Source: a virus. From it: 31,615 bases of DNA. Below the pieces are notes generated by a model. It was given only the letters and a program-made list of their open reading frames with translations, did no database searches and was not told where the DNA came from. Where the stretch lies: the IMG/VR virus record IMGVR_UViG_3300021405_000041, positions 1 to 31,615 of that record; one strand, given 5' to 3'. The position numbers and the translations under genes were made by a program. Shown here piece after piece: positions 6,638 to 11,805 of the stretch; within the stretch, counting starts at the first letter, position 1; each line of letters starts with the position of its first letter.

Positions 6638-6791
6638 GCTTCAACGAATAGGTCACCGACTTAACCACACGCTCGCACTTCGGACACCAGAAATTCTGAA
6701 TCGCAAGATCAGCGCGGCTCGGGTGAAGATCGATATCCGATTCGACAATCTTGCCGTGGCACACCGGACAGGTGCCGTTGGGGAGGCGCAT
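6624..6791 (-). CDS. C4 zinc-ribbon protein
   Basis: This 55-aa minus-strand ORF begins at ATG 6791, six bases after the stop of the preceding gene. It encodes MRLPNGTCPVCHGKIVESD, then WCPKCERVVKSVTY. Two CPxC knuckles about 29 residues apart make a zinc ribbon very likely. It is the last gene of the late minus-strand block and its 3' end overlaps the convergent gene ending at 6637. Zinc ribbons of this size in phages are often of unknown function; nucleic-acid binding is a reasonable guess. Confidence 0.6.
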   Translation of the reverse strand: MRLPNGTCPVCHGKIVESDIDLHPSRADLAIQNFWCPKCERVVKSVTYSLKPTKE

Positions 6792-6797
6792 AGCGGT

Positions 6798-7235
6798 TCA
6801 CGGCGGCAGCGCCGGCGAGTTTCTTCTTGGTGTAGCGTTATTGTTATCGATGATGATCAGCGCCGCCGCTATTTGCCGGTTGATGTCAGTGATCTGCGCC
6901 TGGATCAGATCGATCCGTTTGTCGGTGGCTGTATTGATGGCGTCGATTGTTTTTTGCTCGACCGGTTCGTGAGCAAGCCGCGGAGCGATGATCCTCAATT
7001 GCGATTCAAGGCCATTTAATCTGTCTTTTAATTCCGTCGAACTGCGGATCAAATCATCGCGGTTCGTATTGTAATAGAGAAGGGATTGATTGCGATCCGC
7101 TGTCGCCACGTCCTTAACGCTGGAAAATTCGTTCTGAAAAATAGTCCAGCCAGCGCCCGCTAAAGATATGCAGATAGCAGCGCCGCCAACAACCGTTGCC
7201 CAAGACAGTTGAAGATCACCCCTCCCGTCAGCCAC
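6798..7235 (-). CDS. membrane-anchored coiled-coil protein (spanin-like candidate)
   Basis: This 145-aa protein has one N-terminal membrane helix (about residues 12-31, WATVVGGAAICISLAGAGWT). A long coiled coil rich in Asn, Asp, Gln and Leu follows, then a Pro-rich tail. An inner-membrane anchor plus periplasmic coil is the layout of inner-membrane spanins, and the gene lies downstream of the endolysin. No partner lipoprotein with a lipobox was found, so this is a candidate only. The start is the GTG at 7235, just behind the upstream TGA. Confidence 0.5.
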   Translation of the reverse strand: MADGRGDLQLSWATVVGGAAICISLAGAGWTIFQNEFSSVKDVATADRNQSLLYYNTNRDDLIRSSTELKDRLNGLESQLRIIAPRLAHEPVEQKTIDAINTATDKRIDLIQAQITDINRQIAAALIIIDNNNATPRRNSPALPP

Positions 7236-7236
7236 A

Positions 7237-7704
7237 TCACGGCCCGACTATTTCAAACGGCACTGGCGGCTGGGTGAACACTTTGGTTTTGATCGGATTG
7301 ATCTGATAAACGCCCTGGAACACATAGTTGTACTTTCCCGGCGCAAGGTCGCGCGGCAACTCGACGGGACGATCATGTTTGGTGCAATTGATTCCGGGAT
7401 CAATATAGTTGCCGTTCAAAAAGTGCATGAAGCCGCCCGTTCTATCTCCGCTCGGAACGATAGGGCCAGCAATCATGCGAATGCCTGTCCCTGGAACGCC
7501 GGGACGTATCTGGCAGACATCGACGTGCAAGGTGATAATGTCGCCCGAACGATGAGGCACATCCGGAAGAAGCATGATGCTGTGAACGACGACGGGATCG
7601 GGATCGTCAAAGAATTCCCAATAGACCGTCACGCAAACAACAATGATCCAGCTTGCCGTTGCTGCCGGCGTGAGGCGATGAAGCCATTTCAGCAAGCAGG
7701 TCAT
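7237..7704 (-). CDS. membrane-anchored periplasmic protein, unknown
   Basis: I chose ATG 7704 because it overlaps the preceding stop as ATGA. Two longer in-frame starts exist at 7728 and 7794. The 155-aa product has a membrane helix (TASWIIVVCVTVYW) near residues 16-30, then a beta-rich soluble domain with two Cys about 40 residues apart (VDVCQIRP and GINCTKHD) and the ending VPFEIVGP. A disulfide-bonded periplasmic domain is likely. It sits in the lysis/host-interface block. I recognise no family. Confidence 0.6.
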   Translation of the reverse strand: MTCLLKWLHRLTPAATASWIIVVCVTVYWEFFDDPDPVVVHSIMLLPDVPHRSGDIITLHVDVCQIRPGVPGTGIRMIAGPIVPSGDRTGGFMHFLNGNYIDPGINCTKHDRPVELPRDLAPGKYNYVFQGVYQINPIKTKVFTQPPVPFEIVGP

Positions 7705-7934
7705 TTCCCAATGTTGCTCGTGATCCATGCCCAGGATTTGAGTATACCACCGATGCCTACGAAGACCGCGCCGAGAACCCAAACGAGCCTCCAAATCAAT
7801 TGGCCGGCTTTGTAAGCATCCATGATCGGTTTGGCCTCTTTCTGAAACGCCTCTAACTCATCGAGACGTTCGTCGATAGACTTTTGGTGAGGCATCCAGC
7901 TTCCCAGCGCAGCAACCGCAGTGTTCACGTTCAC
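7701..7934 (-). CDS. holin-like small membrane protein
   Basis: This 77-aa protein starts at a GTG behind AGGAATCAGGT. An N-terminal charged helix (KSIDERLDELEAFQKEAKPI) leads into one hydrophobic helix (LVWVLGAVFVGIGGILKSWA). I know this arrangement from small phage proteins next to lysis genes in alphaproteobacterial phages. A single membrane span with an N-terminal coiled helix is compatible with a class III-like holin or a lysis accessory protein. The role is not proven. Confidence 0.55.
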   Translation of the reverse strand: MNVNTAVAALGSWMPHQKSIDERLDELEAFQKEAKPIMDAYKAGQLIWRLVWVLGAVFVGIGGILKSWAWITSNIGK

Positions 7935-8029
7935 ACCTGATTCCTACAATCGTACCATGACGAAAGGACTCCCCACTCTCATCCTTAAGTACCATTACAC
8001 AGGTTTGGTTCAGTACGAAAGTATGGGCC

Positions 8030-8710
8030 TCACTTATCCGTAAGCATATATCCCGCCAGTACGTCCGCACGAGAGGCGCCAAGCGAATGTCCTGTGATGA
8101 CAATTTCTTCGGTATCCTTCAAAAGAGGTTTTATCACTGCCCAGGTCTCATCCATGCCGAGCAGAAAACCACCCCACATTGGACCAAAGGTCGGATGACT
8201 GACGGCAGGCGCAAATCCGACCAGGTCGCGGAGCCAATCGAGCATGGTGTAGGAGCCGCGAAAAACCACATAGGCGATTGTTCGGGTGTTGCCGACAGGA
8301 CCACCAAAGCTGATGCCCCAGGCGACGCCGGTCGTGTCCTGTCGCTCATCCCATACGAAAGGAGGGTCGCCGGGATAGGCATAGATCGCCCTGCAAAGGG
8401 CGGCAGCGTGACCATGCTGTGCGGGTAGCCCTGCCGCGCCTTCATCGTAAAGACGCATATGGTGCCATGCGAAGAGGCCAAGCGGGTCGTTATCGTCGGG
8501 TTTAGCACTGACAAACGAAAGCACCGTGGGATGGACAAAGTTCAATTTCAACGCCGGAATAGTGATCGGCAAATCCGTTACGCGGTCGTGTTCAAGCGGC
8601 CCGGTGCGATTGCAGTAGCTCACGCTTTCCGTAAGCGAGCCGAGAAGCCCGGCGAATCTTGCTTCGCCGGGCTTCGGTTCGCCGAACACGATGCGGCGGA
8701 TGAGGGGCAT
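8030..8710 (-). CDS. class-3 lipase-like protein, truncated after the nucleophile motif
   Basis: I chose ATG 8710 because it shares a base with the stop of the upstream gene (TAATG). The 226-aa product has a lipase class-3 core: AYVVFRGSYTMLDWLRDLVG (oxyanion-side strand and helix), then EEIVITGHSLGASRADVLAG with the GHSLG nucleophile elbow near residue 210. The protein stops only about 15 residues later. Family members continue with strands bearing the catalytic Asp and His, and these are absent here. No other frame downstream to 7935 restores them. It may be a decaying moron gene or a non-catalytic relic. Confidence 0.7.
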   Translation of the reverse strand: MPLIRRIVFGEPKPGEARFAGLLGSLTESVSYCNRTGPLEHDRVTDLPITIPALKLNFVHPTVLSFVSAKPDDNDPLGLFAWHHMRLYDEGAAGLPAQHGHAAALCRAIYAYPGDPPFVWDERQDTTGVAWGISFGGPVGNTRTIAYVVFRGSYTMLDWLRDLVGFAPAVSHPTFGPMWGGFLLGMDETWAVIKPLLKDTEEIVITGHSLGASRADVLAGYMLTDK

Positions 8711-9522
8711 TATAGACCGAAGTCGTAGCTCAGCCGCGTCCAATACTGCGTGCCGAGATTGGCGCCGGCACCGAACGTGAGCGGAGCGCCGTTGGTGGCA
8801 AACACGTTGCCCATGCTAAAACCCTTGACGGGGAACGCGATGCCGGCAGAGGCGTCGATAGCGCCGCCGTTGGGCTTGCCGTTGGTACCGAGCGTTGGCC
8901 AGATGAAGCCGCCCGTGACCATCGGATAGACGCCGACTGTGGTGCCATTGGCCATGCCGAACGAGCCGCTGACCCCGGCTTCCTTGAGGCCCACACCGAT
9001 GTATTGCTTGGGTGTCCCCACCGGGACAGTCGGGGTGATCGGCGTGATGGTCGGAAACAAGTTGACGTTACCGAGCGTAGGAAGGGCCGCGAGGACGCGC
9101 TGCAGCCACTCGACGCCGATATCGAATTCCTGCGTCGAGGACCACCGGCTTGCGATTGACGCGCTGGCGGCGCTTGTGGTGGCCGTGGCGCCTACCGTGT
9201 TGGTGCCCGTGATGTTCTGCCAGGCGCCCGTGAACTTACCCCTGCACCAGCCGATGGCGCAGTTGCCGATGTAGCCGAATTCACCGCCCACAGCGCCGCC
9301 GGTTGCCGTGAGATTGCCGGATGCGAAGCTCGTGGCGAAAACGTTGGTGCCACTCACATTGGCTTGGGCAACGTCGGCTTCGGTCAGGATGCCGACGTAC
9401 CAGCCGGAACCGGCCGTAGCCGCCGCAGGAGCTTTGAGAAATGGCACAGGCATATCCGCCGCCATCGCAGCGGTCGAAGTCAGGAGCGCGAGGCCCCCGA
9501 GGATTCCAAACAGTTTGCGCAT
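8710..9522 (-). CDS. secreted outer-membrane beta-barrel-like protein
   Basis: This 270-aa protein has a clear Sec signal peptide (MRKLFGILGGLALLTSTAAM, cleaved after AMA). The mature N-terminus ADMPVPFLKAP is typical of alphaproteobacterial outer membrane proteins, and short alternating strands run through to YWTRLSYDFGL. Cysteines in GNCAIGWC may pair. CGGAG lies 8 nt before the start. It follows the lysis genes and a 340-bp repeat-containing spacer, and its TAATG overlap couples it to the lipase-like gene. A lysogenic-conversion or superinfection-exclusion porin is possible; a virion role cannot be excluded. Confidence 0.65.
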   Translation of the reverse strand: MRKLFGILGGLALLTSTAAMAADMPVPFLKAPAAATAGSGWYVGILTEADVAQANVSGTNVFATSFASGNLTATGGAVGGEFGYIGNCAIGWCRGKFTGAWQNITGTNTVGATATTSAASASIASRWSSTQEFDIGVEWLQRVLAALPTLGNVNLFPTITPITPTVPVGTPKQYIGVGLKEAGVSGSFGMANGTTVGVYPMVTGGFIWPTLGTNGKPNGGAIDASAGIAFPVKGFSMGNVFATNGAPLTFGAGANLGTQYWTRLSYDFGL

Positions 9523-9603
9523 GATCTTCTCCGATGAGTTGAACTTTACGCAGACTGCTCTAGCAGATTCAGTTGTGGCTTTGCTGCAACATACCGGATT
9601 AGT

Positions 9604-9666
9604 TTTGTTTGGTTAGCTTGGCTACCTTGGCTCTCACACCACCGAGAGGGTTTTACGGCCATAGAG
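9604..9666 (+). repeat. dispersed repeat copy A
   Basis: This plus-strand copy matches the reverse complement of copy C exactly for 24 nt (9608-9631 against 22074-22097). It matches again at ACGGCCATAGAG (9655-9666), with the middle diverged. The middle here contains CTCTC, an 8-nt loop, GAGAG and then GGGTTTT. That could form a weak hairpin terminator on the plus strand. Confidence 0.6.
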
Positions 9667-9674
9667 TCTTGCAA

Positions 9675-9791
9675 TCACCCGAGATATATCTTCGCGCCAA
9701 TGAGAACCACCCACATTCCAACGCCGACAATTGCGATGGCGCGTATTGTTTGTTCAATTGGTCCACACTCCTTCCACGGCGTCATCTTCAT
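9675..9791 (-). CDS. 38-aa single-span membrane peptide
   Basis: This ORF starts at the ATG at the inner edge of repeat copy B and ends in TGA at 9677-9675. It encodes MKMTPWKECGPIEQTIRAIA, then IVGVGMWVVLIGAKIYLG, i.e. one membrane helix preceded by a short charged segment. The Shine-Dalgarno is weak (GAG within TTCGAGAAA). It lies among lysis genes, so a small holin or lysis regulator is possible, but coding status rests on composition and position only. Confidence 0.4.
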   Translation of the reverse strand: MKMTPWKECGPIEQTIRAIAIVGVGMWVVLIGAKIYLG

Positions 9792-9861
9792 TTTCTCGAA
9801 CCCCAATGGCCGTAAGAATCTCACAGAACTTTTGAGAGACTAGGTAGCCAAGCTAACAAAC
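9787..9861 (-). repeat. dispersed repeat copy B (72-bp type)
   Basis: Over 71 aligned bases this copy is identical to copy C at 65. Both lie a few bases beyond the stop codon of a late minus-strand gene and both end at an ATG (GTTCGAGAAAATGAA). The shared block runs from GTTAGCTTGGCTACC through TTCTGTGAGATTCTTACGGC to that ATG, reading on the minus strand. Confidence 0.8.
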
Positions 9862-9865
9862 AAAT

Positions 9866-10183
9866 TCAGTACTGATCCGCCGCCGATATCGCCGGACCTT
9901 TGCCCAAAATGCCGATGATGATCTGAACGTCCGAATCGAGTGTCGGCAATTCAGCGAGCGCTTGCGCGATCAGTGGCTTTGACTTTTCATAAAGCGCTTG
10001 GCTCTGAGCAAGCAACGGCTTCGCATTTTCGTAGAGCACATCCCACTGTTGAAATAGCGGCGCGTTCTCCCGCAGTGTATGCACCAACGCGGCGATGCCC
10101 GGCGCGTCGGCTTCGAGCTTGGCGATTTGCGCGTCGCTCAAACCTTCCGCGTGGCCTGCCATTTCCAGGAGGAAGTTGCTCAT
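9866..10183 (-). CDS. hypothetical helical lysis-region protein
   Basis: This 105-aa soluble helical protein begins MSNFLLEMAGHAEGLSDAQI and contains two similar segments (VLYENAKPLLAQSQALYEKS and KPLIAQALAELPTL) that suggest a short internal repeat. The ATG overlaps the stop of the upstream membrane protein by one base (TAATG), so the two are probably made together. It could be a regulator of the neighbouring holin candidate; that is positional inference. Confidence 0.65.
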   Translation of the reverse strand: MSNFLLEMAGHAEGLSDAQIAKLEADAPGIAALVHTLRENAPLFQQWDVLYENAKPLLAQSQALYEKSKPLIAQALAELPTLDSDVQIIIGILGKGPAISAADQY

Positions 10184-10518
10184 TACGCGGCCTTTTGCGC
10201 GACAGCTTGCGCCGCTGCAATCGTACCCACCACCTTCTCGCTCGGCGTAGCCGCTGCAATGGGCGGCTCAGTCAAAATGGCCTTGACCTGCGGCAACGAT
10301 GCCGCCGCGTCGATACGCGCTTGGCTACCCATACCCATGCCACTGATGGTGGTATTAACAGCAGAGCCGATAAACGCGATGATGCCGCACCACGCAGCAA
10401 CTATCGGAATCCAAGCGGGCGGAATGGCGTTCGTAAGAACGAGTGTTCCCTGACTTATACCGATTGCGATGGTGACGATAATGCTGATCGTGAATCGCCA
10501 TTTCGGGTCGATGCTCAT
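10183..10518 (-). CDS. putative holin (two-span membrane protein)
   Basis: This 111-aa protein follows a strong Shine-Dalgarno (GCAGGAGGAATAAC). Two membrane helices (about residues 8-30, FTISIIVTIAIGISQGTLVL, and 35-56, WIPIVAAWCGIIAFIGSAVN) are followed by an Ala-rich soluble tail. Its position directly after the endolysin with an ATGA overlap, its small size and the two spans are the usual profile of class II phage holins, which open the inner membrane at lysis. Confidence 0.65.
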   Translation of the reverse strand: MSIDPKWRFTISIIVTIAIGISQGTLVLTNAIPPAWIPIVAAWCGIIAFIGSAVNTTISGMGMGSQARIDAAASLPQVKAILTEPPIAAATPSEKVVGTIAAAQAVAQKAA

Positions 10519-11099
10519 GTTATTCCTCCTGCCGGAATCATCTTGACCGCGTCGTTACCAATTTCAACCGAACGTCGAATCCAGTCTTTGCCGAAATACT
10601 GAAAGCCGCGCAGCGCCTTGTAGTAAGCCTCACGCTGCGCAGTGAATGCGCTGATAACCGCGTAGGAGTTTGTGACACCCTTCACCGCCGCCTCAGTCTG
10701 TGGCCCCCATACACGATCCGCCGTGATGCCGAGCGCACGTTGCAAGATCAGAGTGGCCGCACCGGGCCCGGCATTCACCGCCTCATCGAAAAACTGCAAG
10801 TCCAACCCTGGCGGCAGTTTCGGGCATTCCGGAAGCCAATAGGAATTGTAATAGATGTCCGCGCCCTCATCGCGGCTGATCTTGCTCACATCTTGCAGCG
10901 GCAGACCTTTGCCTTTGCGATAGGCGTCATACTCGCGCTGGATAATGCCGCACATCGTCTCGCCGCCCGGATCGTGAGCATCGTTTGAGAAGTTACGGCG
11001 ATTGCTCCAATCGTTTGGGAGAGGACATTCCTGAATCAAAGTGAAAGGCCAGCACGCGGCGAAGCGCGGATCGGCAAGTGCTGTTGCTGCGTCGGTCAT
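10515..11099 (-). CDS. endolysin, GH108-like muramidase with peptidoglycan-binding part
   Basis: This 194-aa protein shows the glycoside hydrolase family 108 layout. FTLIQE has the candidate catalytic Glu at residue 24, followed by NDAHDPGGETMCGI, then EGADIYYNSYW and FFDEAVNAGPGAA. LQRALGITADRVWGPQTEAA then matches the attached peptidoglycan-binding part. It would cleave the glycan strands of host peptidoglycan at lysis. Relative to the usual E-G-G form, about a dozen residues separate Glu24 from the DPGG motif. No signal peptide is seen, so export needs a holin. ATG 11099 overlaps the preceding stop (ATGA). Confidence 0.85.
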   Translation of the reverse strand: MTDAATALADPRFAACWPFTLIQECPLPNDWSNRRNFSNDAHDPGGETMCGIIQREYDAYRKGKGLPLQDVSKISRDEGADIYYNSYWLPECPKLPPGLDLQFFDEAVNAGPGAATLILQRALGITADRVWGPQTEAAVKGVTNSYAVISAFTAQREAYYKALRGFQYFGKDWIRRSVEIGNDAVKMIPAGGIT

Positions 11100-11278
11100 G
11101 GCTTCAAAAACCACACATAATAACCGTGAGCCACCATCACGCTCAAAACCCCACTTGCGACAACTCCGAGCCCGAGAATGACGCGCTGAAACCCCGTCAA
11201 CCTTTCCTCAAGCGGATCGTTGACCGAGTCCGGTCTTTCAACCTGCACAACGGGAGCGTGACCAAAATGCCTGCTCAC
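11096..11278 (-). CDS. small single-span membrane protein before the endolysin
   Basis: This 60-aa protein overlaps its neighbours on both sides by ATGA. An N-terminal polar half (RPDSVNDPLEERLTGFQ) precedes one membrane helix (RVILGLGVVASGVLSVMVAH) and a short aromatic tail. It lies directly upstream of the endolysin, so it is a second holin or antiholin candidate. I recognise no named family. Confidence 0.55.
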   Translation of the reverse strand: MSRHFGHAPVVQVERPDSVNDPLEERLTGFQRVILGLGVVASGVLSVMVAHGYYVWFLKP

Positions 11279-11502
11279 GAATTCAATCCCTTTATCTGCT
11301 CAGGAGTCGCCTGGGGAATCCCACCATGCGCATCGGAAATCAGAATAGCACCGCGTTTCGTCAAGTGCATCCCCGCATTGAGCGCCGTCCACATGCCGAT
11401 GGAGAGAATCTGTTGCGTCGGCTTCCCCTTATTCACGATCACGCAAACACCTTCGACGCCTTCCATGAAGCCAACCCAGACATCTTCGACGGAAAGGACC
11501 AT
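11275..11502 (-). CDS. hypothetical small phage protein
   Basis: I chose ATG 11502 (75 aa) because CAGGA lies 8 nt upstream. The longer frame to 11547 adds a basic N-terminus without a ribosome binding site. The sequence MVLSVEDVWVGFMEGVEGVC and KRGAILISDAHGG suggests a small alpha/beta fold. It is coupled to the membrane protein behind it by ATGA. The function is unknown. Confidence 0.55.
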   Translation of the reverse strand: MVLSVEDVWVGFMEGVEGVCVIVNKGKPTQQILSIGMWTALNAGMHLTKRGAILISDAHGGIPQATPEQIKGLNS

Positions 11503-11556
11503 TGCGTAATTCCTGATTCTATCACGCTTGACCCTGACTCCGCGCACTACATCACG

Positions 11557-11805
11557 TCAAGACTTCGGCCCTTGTTTGCGCAGATTATTGACGATTCCCA
11601 CAAGTTGATCGCCAGCCATCGGAGCACCGTGACGCCCACGACCAAAGAACTGATCCGCGTCGATTTCAGTTGAACGCCTGCGGCCTTTGCGCGGATTGTC
11701 TTTCGGTCCCCAGTAGCAGACAATTTCGATGAGCGATGGCCATGTCTCATCGGCTTCGATGGATTTGACGCGCGCGAGGTCGCCTGAGAGCTCTGGTCTA
11801 GGCAT
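11557..11805 (-). CDS. hypothetical small phage protein
   Basis: The start ATG 11805 has AAAGGA 6 nt upstream and overlaps the end of the large ejection-type gene by 8 bp. The frame extending to 11871 reads through that gene and is rejected. The 82-aa product has an N-terminal segment WPSLIEIVCYWGPKDNPRKG and a basic C-terminus ending LRKQGPKS. I recognise no domain. Confidence 0.55.
   Translation of the reverse strand: MPRPELSGDLARVKSIEADETWPSLIEIVCYWGPKDNPRKGRRRSTEIDADQFFGRGRHGAPMAGDQLVGIVNNLRKQGPKS

Larger units (their letters stand above)
9604..9864. repeat. inverted-repeat-bounded unit (copies A and B of the dispersed repeat)
   Basis: The ends of this 260-bp segment are inverted copies of GTTAGCTTGGCTACC: exact 15-mers at 9612-9626 and, inverted, at 9843-9857. 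The match extends outward with one indel to TTTGTTT on both sides. The unit fills the gap between the late gene ending at 9866 and the outer membrane protein gene, and holds a 38-aa ORF. No target-site duplication is visible at either plausible boundary. It could be a small non-autonomous mobile unit or a regulatory hairpin region. Confidence 0.55.

Noticed and set aside
9631-9655. Intrinsic terminator at CTCTC-loop-GAGAGGGTTTT
   Set aside because: The 5-bp stem with an 8-nt loop is weak, the T run is short, and it points along the plus strand where no plus-strand gene ends. It is noted only within repeat copy A.
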